A model generated the notes under the pieces. It searched no databases, was not told the origin of the DNA, and saw only the letters and a list, made by a program, of their open reading frames with translations. A stretch of DNA of 64,000 nt from Anodontia alba. Lineage: Eukaryota > Mollusca > Bivalvia > Lucinida > Lucinidae. This document shows positions 1-9,635 of the stretch, in pieces. Both the position numbers and the translations under genes were made by a program. The stretch's first letter is position 1. The number at the start of each line of letters is the position of its first letter. The DNA is taken from assembly GCA_964016985.1 (NCBI GenBank), contig OZ024826.1, positions 42,105,796 to 42,169,795 on the forward strand, given 5' to 3'.

Positions 1-2
1 CA

Positions 3-282
3 CATCACGAAAACATGCCTATATAATACTGACCCCCGTCAAACCCACTTTTATATAGTAAAACTGGGGTTTACAGGGGTACACATTATTTTTCTTATTT
101 CTGCTCAAAAACATAGATTATGGGTACTCGTTAGAACCGCCTCGGCGAGGCGGTTCTAACGAGTACCCATAATCTATGTTTTGAGCAGAAGTATGAAAAA
201 TATCAGAATTTTTTATCTGAAAATTTTCCTCTTTTTGGTTGTAAAATTTTCAATATATTTGAATAGGCGTGTTTTCGTAATG
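3..282 (+). mobile_element. Hairpin element family A (module 1)
   Basis: Family A defined: ~280 bp, ends CATCACGAAAACATGCC and GGCRTGTTTTCGTAATG (inverted repeats). An asymmetric arm with CCCCTTAAACCCCAC, then a near-perfect ~95-bp palindrome (arm GTACTCGTTAGAACCGCCTC, outer part CTGCTCAAAACATAGATTG), then an arm with AAAATATCAGAATTTTTTAT. No coding capacity. This copy is at the window edge and complete. Confidence 0.9.
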
Positions 283-389
283 ATAACCTGAGCATCCAAA
301 TTTCAATATGTACCACAAGATTTCATACATATATGGGGGCTAAAAAAAACAAAAACAAAAACAAAAAAAAAAAAAAGAGAAAAAACAAG

Positions 390-640
390 TACAGCCAACC
401 CTCTTTATACTGACACTACATATAATGACTGTAAGTTATGTAAGTTAGTTATTATTATAATCTGACTACCATGAAACCTTCTCTTATCAGATGACATTTC
501 ATAAAAAATTAGGCAAGGACATTGTATTTAATGCTTCAAAAAGCACATGTTTAGAGTATTTTTTAATTGCCTCAATGAGGCAATTCTAACAAATGTCCAA
601 AACAAATGTTCTGTGAGGCAACATCTTTGGTAACAAAATT
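390..640. mobile_element. Hairpin element family H (module 1), right end lost
   Basis: Family H defined: ends TACAGTCAACCCTCTTTATA / inverse with a TA target, module-1 hairpin with arm ATTTGTTAGAATCGCCTC. Here the left end is TACAGCCAACCCTC, the tip is TGCCTCAATGAGGCA, and the right end is missing. Confidence 0.7.
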
Positions 641-703
641 TATGCTGCATTGTAATGAGTGATCACTGTACCACTACAAGCATGAATGAGAGTAATAGCT
701 TAC

Positions 704-828
704 TAGATTCAACAACATTTTCCACAGTTGTATTAAGCTCATTGGCCAGTATGCCTAGTGTAGAAAATACTGTGAAGCCAGCCAAAATGCTGAATAAGGT
801 ATCGACTAAGCATATCACCACTGCATCC
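704..828 (-). CDS. SLC6 transporter exon: TM7 and start of EL4
   Basis: The 125-nt exon has acceptor TTTCAG directly above 828 and donor GTAAGC at 703-698. It encodes DAVVICLVDTLFSILAGFTV, then FSTLGILANELNTTVENVVE. LAGFxxFSxLGxxA is the TM7 signature. Where many SLC6 proteins have Asn (sodium/chloride ligand, as in CINSxxSxxAGF) this protein has Asp (LVDTLFS). The exon stops one base into a Ser codon, so the usual S-G-P-G-L-A-F segment should start the next exon. I find no trace of that exon between 1 and 640, which is filled by A and H hairpin elements, so it must lie off the window. A sequon NTT is in EL4. Confidence 0.9.
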
Positions 829-927
829 CTGAAATATAGATATCATTTTACATTTTTGGATTATTTTTCACCTCAAACTGATATTTGTTTTATATTTCAC
901 ATGCAAATATATGGTCATTGTCCTAAA

Positions 928-1121
928 ATTTTGTACACTATTTTTTTTGACAAAATATCTCATGCAAACAGTGCAGACCCAAACCAGACTGCTCCTATGA
1001 GGATCTACAATGTTTGCTATTCTACCAAGTATTTTGTGAAACAAATGCATGAAAAACAAAGTTTAGTTATGAAAAGCCAGGAATAAAGTGTTCAGAATGT
1101 TAGGACATTTACTGTATTGTA
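928..1121. mobile_element. Hairpin element family D3
   Basis: Family D3 defined: ends GTCCTAAAATTTYGNAC and its inverse, side sequences CTGACAAAATGGCATATGCA and AAACAAATGCATAAAAAGC, module-2 hairpin. This copy has a shortened tip. Confidence 0.75.
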
Positions 1122-1183
1122 AATACTCATTTGAGCACTGCCTTAGTGGAAGGATTCTATCCAGTATATCATAGGTCAGAATA

Positions 1184-2520
1184 CGAGGGATGTTAGAAAT
1201 GAATTGCTTATTGTCCTCTAGCTCGATATTCACGTGGAGCACAATAAAAACCAATACATACCTGTATAGGGCTATTCAATATCTACACAATGGTGTATAA
1301 ATGTATATGTTAGACTAAGTGTAAGACATAAAATTTGCCATTTGATTATACGCAGTCATTGACCACTGCAGTAAAAATGGTTGGTAGAAGCGTCGACAAA
1401 AAAAGATGAAATACGGGCTTACATCAAAGCTCGCTTAAAACGTGGTTGTTCTTTGAAGAAGCTGATGACTTAAATTTCTACAGCTTTTGGACCTTCTTGT
1501 GTGTCTTATGACACAGTTCGGCGGTGGAAAAAGAAATTTGAGTCTGGTGTAGAGTCCATCAAAAATGCACCGAAATCAGGTAGGCCAAAATCTGCATCTC
1601 GTAAAGAAATCGTTTCCAAAATAAAGGAAATCATTGAAGGAGATGCCAGATTTACAGTTCGTGATATTGCACGAAAGGTAGGCATATCACTATCAACGGT
1701 TCACCTTATTTTGAAGAAGCATTTGAAAGTCAGAAAGATTTCTGCTAGATGGGTGCCACATCTGTTGACTGACGAGCAAAAGAGGCAACGTGTTAAAGTG
1801 GCCATAAAGCTGCTTCAAATGTTTCCAAAATATGACAAAAAGCAGTTTGCCAATGTCGTCACAGGTGATGAAACCTGGGTCCATTATTTTGAGCCCGTCA
1901 GAAAGGTTAGCAATAAGATCTGGGCCACTAAACACAGCAAACGCCCAATAATTGCCAAACGTTCTTTGAGTACACAGAAGGTTTTGTATGCAATCTTCTT
2001 CTCTGGCGAAGGAGTCGTAATAAAAGTGCCAGTGAAAAAGGGCAAAAGCATCACCGGAAAGTACTACAAAGACGTAGTACTGAAGAAACTGAAAAAGTAT
2101 TATCAGAAACGACGCCCTGCCACTGGTTTTAAACGTCCGTCTTCTACATGACAATGCCCCAGCTCATACCTCTGCAACAGTTACGGCGTTTTTGAAGAAA
2201 GAAAAAGTAACTGTTTTGCCCCCCCCCCCCCCCCCCCCCCCCAGACCTTGCCCCATGTGATTTCTTTTTGTTTCCAAAATTGAAAGCATTCCTTGCTGGG
2301 CAGAAATACCAGTCCCGACAGGCACTTGGATCTGCCATTCATCAGTACCTTATTACTGTGCCCAAATCAGCGTACCGTGACGCCTTCAAGAAGTGGATAC
2401 ATCGGCTGAAACTTTGCATTTCTAGCCACGGGGAGTACTTCGAGGGCATGAAATTTTTTAGCTAACTTAAAATTTGAAGTCTCCAGATAGAAATAAGCAA
2501 TTCATTTCGAACATCCCTCG
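1184..2520 (+). mobile_element. Mariner-like element, 1.34 kb, complete ends, decayed transposase
   Basis: The terminal inverted repeats of ~30 bp start CGAGGGATGTTAGAAATGAA at 1184 and recur inverted, with few differences, at 2520. Both sides carry the TA target duplication (1182-1183 and 2521-2522). The inside is a single transposase region (separate entry). The length is typical of mariner elements (~1.3 kb). It lies in an SLC6 intron, opposite to gene orientation. Confidence 0.93.
1378..2465 (+). pseudogene. Mariner transposase pseudogene
   Basis: This is a DDE transposase of the Tc1/mariner class. A short first reading frame from the ATG at 1378 shifts near 1405. A TAA at 1471-1473 interrupts the N-terminal helix-turn-helix part. 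The main frame runs 1501-2151 with YDTVRRWKKKFESG, VRDIARKVGISLSTVHLIL and first catalytic Asp in VVTGDETWVHYF. The frame then shifts near 2145 into HDNAPAHT (second Asp). A run of 24 C at 2219-2242 replaces the usual HPPYSP codons, and the frame resumes with DLAPCDFFLFPKL (third acidic site) and ends after EYFEGMKFFS at 2465. At least two shifts and one stop make it non-functional as read. The C run may partly be an assembly artefact. Confidence 0.93.
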
Positions 2521-2592
2521 TATGTATAATTATCTCTATATCCACCTCACCTGGAGCTAAAAGTCTGCTGGATTAGGAGTCATTTCCATATA

Positions 2593-2770
2593 CCATATTT
2601 ACCCTTAATACCTGGACATCTTAACTCCTTGCCATACTTATCCTAAAATTTGAACAACTTTATTTGACTACCTGTCATTGTGTCTAAAAATAGCTTGATG
2701 AGTGGCAACGAGAGTAGACACTTATCAGATTTTCAGGCCTGTCTGTCCCAATATTTTTGGTAATTTCAAT
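2593..2770. mobile_element. Family D2 with hairpin removed
   Basis: Family D2 defined: ends CCATATTTACCCTAAGTATT and its inverse, inner AACTCCTTACCATACTTATCC and GATGTGTCTAAAAATTGCTG, module-2 hairpin. Here only a scrap of hairpin (GGCAACGAGAGTAGACAC) remains. Confidence 0.65.
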
Positions 2771-2857
2771 GGATGATTCCCTCATACAATTTGGAAGGGT
2801 CATTTATCTTAAGAGGTACTAATACACTTTCAAGGGAGACAACTTTGTCAAAACTAT

Positions 2858-2952
2858 TTATAGTCCCTTCTGAAAAGGGGTCTCCTATAGGAAAGAATAA
2901 GCTCCCCTTGGGAGCACATTCTTTTTCATAGACCCCTTTACAGAAGGGGATT
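2858..2952. repeat. Fold-back element N
   Basis: Family N defined: arms CCCTTCTGAAAAGGGGTCT and GACCCCTTTACAGAAGGG with inner GGAAAGAATAAGCTCCCC. Here a ~95-bp hairpin. Confidence 0.75.
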
Positions 2953-3078
2953 AGTTAGGTCAGTAGTCTCATGAAACTACAAATGGCCATACATTTTGGC
3001 ATTTAGTGCCTGGCTGTAGAGGTGATTGCTTCAGGGTTAATCTGAAAGACAGCTGTACAAGTTGTAAATTTATTATTT

Positions 3079-3080
<2 letters not shown>

Positions 3081-3112
<32 letters not shown>
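3081..3112. repeat. Poly-A tract
   Basis: About 31 A with no clear retroelement body upstream. Its length may be uncertain in assembly. Confidence 0.7.
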
Positions 3113-3114
<2 letters not shown>

Positions 3115-3452
3115 CAAGGATTTAGAGTTAAACCTTTACATTGTAAGTGCTCAAAATGGTTTTTGTTTTACTTTTTTTTTGACAATATTCTAATAAAAAA
3201 AATGGCAAGATACAGTTGTGCATCATGCATATTTTCACGGCCAACCTGTTTTCATAGGTCAATTTTTCAAGCTGCTTGGCATTCATAATTTTTATTTGGT
3301 CACATATAAATCTTAGGCTTAAACATTTTTTAGACTAAGCAGAATACAAATATTACCGATATTTTTTCCTATTTCACAGAAAACAAGACTCTTTTACTTG
3401 CCTCTTCTTGGGTAAGCTGTGCTACATGACTGTAGTACAGTAAATATAGAAA

Positions 3453-3605
3453 TACAGTGCAACCTCTCAACAACAGCCTATCTTGAGACAACATAATACT
3501 GGCTGTTTTAGATAGGTTGCTGTTGTTGAGAGGTTTTATAGTAAAATGGCATTTTGGGAAATCAAAAGTGACTGTTATTGGGAGATAGCTGTTAAGGAGA
3601 TGTGA
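3453..3605. mobile_element. Fold-back element R, partial
   Basis: It starts TACAGTGCAACCTCTCAACA. An inverse AACCTCTCAACAACAGC-type arm follows at ~3512-3534, then TGTTATTGGGAGATAGCTGT. The right end is not found. Confidence 0.55.
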
Positions 3606-3717
3606 CCATTAGTTAACTCATTTGGACTCTTCTAATACAACTCTTTGGACAGATCTATTTCTAGTAGTAAGGTTACTTTTTATTATTACTATAATTTATA
3701 GAAATTCCTGTAGTTAA

Positions 3718-4095
3718 GGCAAACAGTGTAGATCCTGATCTGTGTTGAGGTTTTACGGCCCAGTCAACCCAATGGGGTCATGTCGAGCACGGTCAGTTTA
3801 TCTAACCACACGTTTACTGGGCAGGCTTAGTCCTCTAAGCGGTTAACCAGTATTGTGCACATTCTTTCGCCAGAAACTGACAACTGCCCTTCTTGAATCA
3901 GCGGAAGGGAGAGAATGACCGTAGAAAATATTTCATGATCAATCTCCACGAAAGAATGTTGCCGACCTCGGCAGGGGTTGAACCCGCGACCTCCTGGTCT
4001 CCAGTCGGACAGCGCATCCAAGTGAGCCACCGAGGCCGGCCCTAGATCCTGATCAGAGATCTTATTCTGCAGTATCTGATCTGGGTCTGCAGTTC
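3718..4095. repeat. Module-2 hairpin split by the SINE
   Basis: The arm GGCAAACAGTGTAGATCCTG lies left of the SINE, and AGTATCTGATCTGGGTCTGC lies right of it. Confidence 0.72.
3741..4042 (-). mobile_element. tRNA-derived SINE, full length
   Basis: The 5' end is at 4042 (GCCGGCCTCGGTGGCTCA; A-box-like TGGCTCACTTGG), with B box GGGTTCAACCCC near 3985-3974, then a body and a CCTCAACACA tail at 3741. A 12-bp target duplication TAGATCCTGATC flanks it (3729-3740 and 4043-4054). It landed inside a module-2 hairpin, whose arms lie at 3718-3740 and 4055-4095. Confidence 0.9.
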
Positions 4096-4176
4096 GCCAA
4101 TTACCCTTTTAGGAGTTCAGACTAAAATGGATAAAGTGCCATAATTATGAAACATTCCAACTGTCCTTGTACTTAC

Positions 4177-4415
4177 ATGTATATACTATTATAGAACCTA
4201 TTGTAACTAGAGAGTGCAGTCAGACCTCCCGCACAGGCTGATAAGGAGAAGAAAACCTGGCTTGCTGCATCACCCCACACTTTGAGTTCGAGTACTTTGC
4301 TCCATTTGGGTGTGACATAGAATTTAACGCCATCTAAATGACCCTCAACCATAAATGATTGTATCAGCAGCATTATGAGGAATATCAAAGGAATAAGTAC
4401 TACAAAGTATGCCAC
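4177..4415 (-). CDS. SLC6 transporter exon: TM5, EL3 and TM6
   Basis: The 239-nt exon has acceptor TTTTCAG above 4415 and donor GTAAGT at 4176-4171. It encodes VAYFVVLIPLIFLIMLLIQS (TM5), the loop FMVEGHLDGVKFYVTPKWSK and LELKVWGDAASQ, then TM6: QVFFSLSACAGGLTALSSYN. These are close to the family consensus (DGxxFYxTPxWxKL, VWxDAAxQxFFSLS, SYNxF). The Ser residues of FFSLS correspond to chloride/substrate-site positions. It ends two bases into a Met codon completed by the next exon. Confidence 0.93.
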
Positions 4416-4457
4416 CTGAAAATATATAAATAGATAATCTTTAATAGAAATATACTA

Positions 4458-4537
4458 CCATATTTACCCTAAATATTGGGATACTAACTTGTTACCTTGC
4501 ATGTCTTTAAATTTGAAACAGTCCATTTTACTACCTA
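4458..4537. mobile_element. Family D2, left part before D1 insertion
   Basis: CCATATTTACCCTAAATATT to CTACCTATTA. It continues at 4752-4790 (GCTGAATGACTGTCAAACAG) after the D1 insertion. Confidence 0.75.
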
Positions 4538-4751
4538 TTAACCTTTGTCCTGCTGAACCCAGATATACCGTGCCTTTGCAAACAGTGTAGATCCAGATCA
4601 GTTGGTTTCTGAAGACGCCAACTGATCTGGATCTGCACTGTTTGCCATTAAGTATGTGAATTTACATCAACAATCTGGATCGAGTAATCTGATTGGCTGA
4701 AAATAAGAAATGGGTGTTGCATCTTAATTTATTCAGCATGACAAGGGTTAA
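4538..4751. mobile_element. Hairpin element family D1 (module 2)
   Basis: Family D1 defined: TTAA-flanked, ends CCYTTGTCMTGCTGAA, a conserved side sequence CAGCCAATCAGATTACTTGA and a module-2 hairpin (arm GCAAACAGTGTAGATCCAG). TTAA target and CCY start suggest a piggyBac-type non-autonomous element (inference). Here it splits a D2 element: CTACCTATTA before and ATGTAGCTGAACTATTGCTG after. Confidence 0.85.
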
Positions 4752-5195
4752 TGTAGCTGAACTATTGCTGAATGACTGTCAAACAGTATAAAGAAGCATC
4801 ATTGGGCTATGTGGAGTGAAAATATGTCGTCAAGCATATTTAGAAAGCAAATGCCCAGAACAGCGGAGTGCACTTAAGCGCAGTCCTATCAGAGCTTAGT
4901 TGTCCTCTTAAAATATCACTGGATACTGCTAAAAGAATACATCAATAGAGAATAAAAGGCTCTGACGAGACTGTGTTGATAAAATCTACATATTTCCTGG
5001 TTCACATAAATACATTCTTTGTGAAATATTTTGTTATAATCGATGGCTTTTCCACTCTTTGAAAAAAAAAACAAAGTAAAGAATATGTAATTATTTGCAT
5101 CACATAATAGAATAGTGGAATTAAAAACACTCATTGAAACTGAAGTACCAACAAACAAACTTAAATTAGAAACAACAATGCTCAATTACGAAATA

Positions 5196-5404
5196 TACAC
5201 TACAATCTCTTTATAACATGGTTCATTATAACACGGTTTCGGATATAAGATGGTTCAAAGATGGATCCCAAAAACGTATAGATTATATTGAAAAATTTTT
5301 CAATATAATCTATACATTTTTTGTTTGGATATAACACAGTTACTTAACTAACACGTTTTATGCTATGGACCCCAACAATAGTGTTATAAAGAGATTGTGG
5401 TGTA
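5196..5404. mobile_element. Fold-back element Q with TA-flanked ends
   Basis: Ends TACACTACAATCTCTTTATA and GTTATAAAGAGATTGTGGTG (inverse). The centre is a 26-bp-arm palindrome (TATAGATTATATTGAAAAAT). No shared module. 209 bp. Confidence 0.85.
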
Positions 5405-5486
5405 ATAAGTAATTTTGTAGATCCCACATACCCTAGTTTGCACTGTATATTATTGTGAAACATTGAGTGGTCATCATATAGACTTC

Positions 5487-5724
5487 TTAATACAGGTCCT
5501 GCTGAACCCAGATTTGACCTGCCTTTGCAAACAGTTTAGATCCAGATCACTTGGCTTCTGAAGAAGTTCTGAAGAAGTTTTCTGAAGAAGCCAACTGATC
5601 TGGATCTGTAATGTTTGTCATTTAGTATGAAAATTTGTAGCAACAACCTGTATCAAATAATCTGATTGGCTGAAAATTAGAAGTGGGCATGGCATCTTAA
5701 TTTACTCAGCATGGCAAGGATTAA
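5487..5724. mobile_element. Hairpin element family D1
   Basis: The tip has a tandem duplication (CTGAAGAAGTT repeated). The right end TTAACA lies 12 bp below the donor of the TM4 exon. Confidence 0.82.
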
Positions 5725-5737
5725 CATAATGGCCTAC

Positions 5738-5870
5738 CTTTCCAGCAGAATGAATGCCTTTAAGAAGACAGAGGAACACAATGCCCCAGGCTAGTAGAAG
5801 ATACAATGCCAATTGCCATTGGATGTGACCCAGCGCCTCTAGATCTTCAGACTTCTCCAGCACTTTGTTA
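5738..5870 (-). CDS. SLC6 transporter exon: TM4 region
   Basis: The 133-nt exon has acceptor TTTCTTTAG above 5870 and donor GTAGGC at 5737-5732. The first base completes a Tyr codon started in the EL2 exon, giving EEYFYNKVL, the usual lead-in to TM4. The rest encodes EKSEDLEALGHIQWQLALYL, LLAWGIVFLCLLKGI and HSAGK. The loop Gly-His-Ile and the Trp in WQLALYLLLAW are typical of TM4 and the TM4-TM5 turn in SLC6 proteins. It ends in phase 0. A D1 element lies directly below the donor. Confidence 0.92.
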
Positions 5871-5940
5871 CTAAAGAAACAAATAAATGTATAGCTCCAG
5901 ATAAGGCTTTTAAAAAGAAAGTAAAAAATAAAGATTATCA

Positions 5941-6105
5941 ATGACAACATATGTTGTGGGTACTCATTAGTTCTCATTAGATGCACTCATTGCCGTTTTT
6001 CTTATTTCTTCAAGAAACATCTTGGGAGTAGTATCCACAACACGTTTTCATGGAGAAATAAGAAATATATTTATCTGGATACCCCTTCTATCAGGAGCTA
6101 TGTTA
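5941..6105. mobile_element. Hairpin element family C, degenerate
   Basis: Family C defined: module-1 hairpin with arm GTACTCATTAGAAGTGCCTC, outer arm AAAACATATGTTGTGG, flanked by TTTTTCTTATTTCTCC and on the right by TATCTGGAGCTATG. Outer limits are unclear. This copy lost most tip pairing. Confidence 0.6.
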
Positions 6106-6164
6106 TAATGTCAGCTGATGCACATACAGTTTAACAGGGAAGGCCCCCATCTGCTTGCATATCT

Positions 6165-6430
6165 GGGCCCAGTTGATCTAACTTAACTAAGTTGTTAGCT
6201 AATGTGAGGTTAAAATTTCTATCTTGAAATATTGCAAATACATTGATATTTTTTGCAAATACATTGATATTTTTTGCTGAAAAAATGTGAGTAGCTTTTG
6301 CATTACAAAAGCTACTCACATTTTTGCAGCAAAAATATCAATGTATTTGAAAATACCTTAGCTACATTAGTAAAAGAGTTTGTCATTAATAAATTCCTTA
6401 AGCTAAAGATGCTTTGAACAACTGGGCCTT
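6165..6430 (+). mobile_element. Hairpin element family B, diverged
   Basis: Family B defined: ~240 bp, ends GGGCCCAGTTGTTCAAAGC, sub-terminal GTTAACTAACGA-type repeats, and a central hairpin (module 4, arm AAAATGTGAGTAGCTTTTGC preceded by TTTTTGCTGA). This copy is the most diverged and has a tandem duplication of AAATACATTGATATTTTTTG. Confidence 0.8.
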
Positions 6431-6493
6431 GCATTCTTAACAAAGACCTTTTTTGGTTGATATACTCTGCCAGTATCTACTGATTCTGTAAAA

Positions 6494-6574
6494 GGTAAAT
6501 GAAGGCCCTAATCAGACTGCACAATGCGCAGTAATGTACAGTCTGATCAGGCCCTTCACTGCCTACATATAGCG
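6494..6574. repeat. Hairpin J
   Basis: Family J defined: short palindrome CAGTGAAGACTCTGATCAG ... return. This copy reads GGCCCTAATCAGACTGCAC with return GTACAGTCTGATCAGGCCC. Confidence 0.65.
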
Positions 6575-7048
6575 TAAAGGCATTTTTCTCACAATTAGCA
6601 ATTACAGCCAAGTCAAGTACATCTATCAGTAACATACAGACCATAGCCTATTGGATAACTTCATCATTCCAATAGAGAGGAGCTGCACTATGAGAAAATG
6701 TGTTGGAGGCTACGCAAGCAGTAAAGATCCATACAAGCCAGCTTAGCCTCACAATCTGATATCAGACTTTTCCATATACCAATATGTGGTGTGGAAGTTG
6801 CCCCTATACCTGCATGTTAATCAAAAATCCGATTATAATATAATATAATGACCAATATATTCTACAGTACCCAATGATTTAGTAAGCTGAGCGCATAGGC
6901 CTATTCTAATCACAGGAGCCTGGTTTGGTCAGAAATGCATGTTAAAATGACCCAAATTGACTATCCTATCTCTTATGTAAAATAGGCAACTGAAACCAGA
7001 AGTCATAGGTAAAGGTTATATTTATACCTATTTTGGTTGTTTTTGTTG
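6575..7048. other. No recognised feature
   Basis: Intronic sequence. A J-like scrap may exist at 6700-6760 (CAATCTGATATCAGAC). Nothing else seen. Confidence 0.5.
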
Positions 7049-7050
7049 TA

Positions 7051-7790
7051 CGAGGGTCGATTAAAAGTTCTCGGCCCCTGTACTTTGGAAATGGCCAAGA
7101 GCAGAAATTGTGCTACTATTCTTAATATAATCTGTCTTTGCCTCGATGCACTTTCATTTCTCCAAAGCTGTTCCAGTTTGCTTATCCCTTCAAAATAGAA
7201 GTCTTCTTACTGGTCCCGTAAGTACTCATCAAAAGCATCCTTTCAAAATAGAAGCCTTCTTCCTTGTTCCACAAAGCATAAGACTATCACGCCTCCATTG
7301 CTTCCAAAATTCCTACCATGAAGGTTAGTTTTCAGATTTGGAAACAGATAGAAGTCACAAGGGGCTAAATCTGGAGAATACAAGGCATGTGGAAAGACCG
7401 TGAAGCTGCATTTAGTCGCTGCAGCCATAGCAACTTGAGAGGTATGGGCTGTTGCATTATCTTGCAAGAGCAAAACACCTCAAGTCACCTTTCCTCGTCG
7501 TTTCTTCACAATATCCTGACACAGCCACCTTAGTTCTGCATAATATGCACCATTTACCATGGGGCCTTCCTCAAAGTAATCCACTATGATAATGCCCTGA
7601 CTATCCCAAAAGATAGAGGCCATTCATCACCTTCCCTGCAGAAGAAACTCTCTTAAATTTCTTAGAAGAGGGTGAGCCAGGGTGCTTCCATTGCATATTC
7701 TGCTTTTTGGCCCAGGGTACCTAATGCAGATTCATCTGTGAACACCAAAACCTCTTTGTTTTCAAACTGGCTGAGATATTCTCCTCTTAT
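7051..7790 (-). pseudogene. Second mariner transposase remnant
   Basis: An outer end TACGAGGGTCGATTAAAAGT at 7049 marks the 3' terminus of a different mariner subfamily. Reading minus from ~7790, broken frames give FTDES (first Asp region), WKHPGSPSSKKFKRVSSAGK, ASIFWDSQGIIIVDYFEEG, LLQDNATAHTSQ (second Asp) and LYSPDLAPCDFYLF (third). Several frameshifts and a TGA near 7488 break it. No matching second terminal repeat is visible, so the 5' end is lost, next to the LINE scrap that begins near 7950. Confidence 0.85.
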
Positions 7791-7954
7791 ACATCTTTAT
7801 CCACTCTGAATTCATGTGTACTTACCTATCCAAAAGATTTCATTCAGCCCATAAACTCCCTGCTATACCTGAACTCTTTTTCAATGTTATCAAACTGTAG
7901 ATTTCCTTTCATCTCATTGAATCTGTACATTAAAAGCTGAAAAGTAGTTGGCCT

Positions 7955-8540
7955 ATGACTTCCTACATCTTCACTGGCTATCCACCTATCGAATTCTTCC
8001 CTAAGTGGGTCGTCATCATGTTTAGAACTGTCACCATCTCTTGTGCCTATCTCAACTTAAGATCTATGGGTAATGTATTGGTCAGTACCTCAAGAGCCTC
8101 TGTGGTAGTGCTACTAAGGCACTCAGAACCTATCGTCAGCATTGCTGATCTATGAATCTTTCCCATTTCTTTTTAGCTTGTTTCAGCTGAAACAAACACT
8201 GCTGATGCATATACAGTCCATCACTGGTAGTACTAGGGCATTACACAGTCTCATAGAAACTGACTGCTTGCAACCTCTCTGTCCTCTAATGAAACTGTTC
8301 AGTCCTTTCAGTGCCCTTAAACCTGTTTTTGTCTTTTCCTGTACACGTTCATGGAATGTGAGTTAATTATCGAGAATCACTGCCAGGATTTTTTTTTATT
8401 TAATTTCTTCTAGTTTCTCCCCCCTAAACAAATGGTTATAGCTGAATTGTGATCCTTCTTATCATGAGTAAAAATAACAACTTCAGTCTTATCCGAGCTA
8501 TGGACATGTTCCATTTTGTTCACCATGGCCTGACAGCCAT
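7955..8540 (-). pseudogene. Non-LTR retrotransposon reverse-transcriptase scrap
   Basis: Minus-strand broken frames read KTEVVIFTHDKKDHNS near 8490-8440, ILAVILD-like text near 8380, then LCNALVLPVMD and CLSSTTTEALEVLTNTLPID at ~8250-8050. This is the spacing of the region after the RT thumb in jockey/CR1-type LINEs (K-T-E-x-V-x-F, V-I-L-D, L-V-L-P-V-M-D). It has many stops and shifts, and only the 3' part of the RT domain is present. It abuts the mariner remnant on its left. Confidence 0.6.
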
Positions 8541-9093
8541 CTTAAGATATTTGTTAATTTTTTCGCATGCAACTGTGAGGCTGGTATGACTGTATTTTGC
8601 GTGTTCTTTGTTTCCAACTCAAACCAAGTCTCCGATTTTTGTGATTTTGTGTGTTCTTTGCTTCCAAAGGCATTTTGACTTTTATTTGACTATGAACAAG
8701 CATCATCATCAAACTCAGCATGCTCTCCCAAAACTTCTGACATGGAACCACTGGTGTAAAGACTGCACAAAACAGGACTTACCGGTATTACTGAATCTTA
8801 TATGTGGTATCCCGACTATGGATTAAGCATCTTAGATTTATAATCATTCACCATGTTCACTTTTAATATGTAAAATATTCTATCAAAAAGTAAATTCTTA
8901 ATGTACAGCCACAGTCTACCATAAATCCCTGTCTTTGTTGATTTATGTAATAATCCAGCTCTCCATATTCTTTCATAACAAAATTCAAAGTCATAACAGC
9001 AAGCACAGTGTCTACATTATTTCACTCATGCATGACTGTTCAAATATTTAGGTAAAGGTAAGATTAGCCATTAAAATTCCAAACATAACAGCA
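8541..9093. other. No recognised feature
   Basis: A short direct repeat GTGTTCTTTG near 8601 and 8650. No gene, module or end motif seen. Confidence 0.5.
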
Positions 9094-9300
9094 GCAAACA
9101 ACAGCCTAAAATATTTTTTTTTTTAGAATTTTACTTTATTTATTTATTTGTTGTTTTTGTTGTTGTTGTTGTTTTTTTTTTAGAAAATAAGGCTTGATAT
9201 TTCATGTGAATTGTCTGCAGACAATTCACATGAAACATCAAGACTTATTTTTACTGAAAAAAGAAAAAAAAATGTTTTAGATTGTTTTCTGCTGCAATTT
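9094..9300. mobile_element. Hairpin element family G (module 3)
   Basis: Family G defined: TTAA-flanked, ends CCCTTAAAGCGCCAA, sub-terminal GCAGCAGACGACA, module-3 hairpin (arm TTTCATGTGAATTGTCTGC) with outer GAAAATAAGRCTTG. Here the ends are decayed. It lies next to the donor of the EL2 exon. Confidence 0.7.
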
Positions 9301-9320
9301 TGAATCGAATTTGTACCTAC

Positions 9321-9579
9321 TAGAAGTATTCTTCACTTGGTTCTTTCAATTCTGACAGTTTTCTTCTGTCAGGAAGATAAATATCATCTCCATATTTGTT
9401 CTCCAACCAGGTGACACATTCCGTTACGTTGGTACTAGGGAACTTATTGTCGATATTGTCAGGATGTGCACAGTCACTGAGGAAATTAACACAGAAACTA
9501 CTGCTCTCGTTGACTTGCTGAAGGAAAGTTTCGTTGATCCAGCTACAGTTTGCAATCCAAAAAGGATTCAATCTGCAGT
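9321..9579 (-). CDS. SLC6 transporter exon: large glycosylated extracellular loop 2
   Basis: The 259-nt exon (86 codons) has acceptor TTTTTGCAG above 9579 and donor GTAGGT at 9320-9315. It encodes almost only the extracellular loop between TM3 and TM4. Four N-glycosylation sequons are visible (NCS, NET, NES, NVT), with five cysteines and a charged stretch KLSELKEPSEEYF running up to TM4. The loop is long for the family and may carry a second disulfide. A G-family fold-back element ends within ~20 bp of the donor, and a C-family element begins ~60 bp from the acceptor. This exon would be hard to call from similarity alone, but phase and context fix it. Confidence 0.9.
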
Positions 9580-9635
9580 CTGCAAAAAGAAATGTCAATA
9601 AAAATGTCATTGCTCCAGATATGGTATTTTGTTCA

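Noticed and set aside
1..640. TM8 exon of the SLC6 gene
   Set aside because: No S-G-P-G-L-A-F-like coding on the minus strand. The stretch is filled by an A and an H element.
3081..3112. Poly-A tail of a processed pseudogene
   Set aside because: No retrocopied coding sequence, SINE body or target duplication could be seen upstream.
3827..4030. 67-residue frame present twice (also near 63.0 kb)
   Set aside because: Both are the body of the same SINE read on its sense strand; not a gene.
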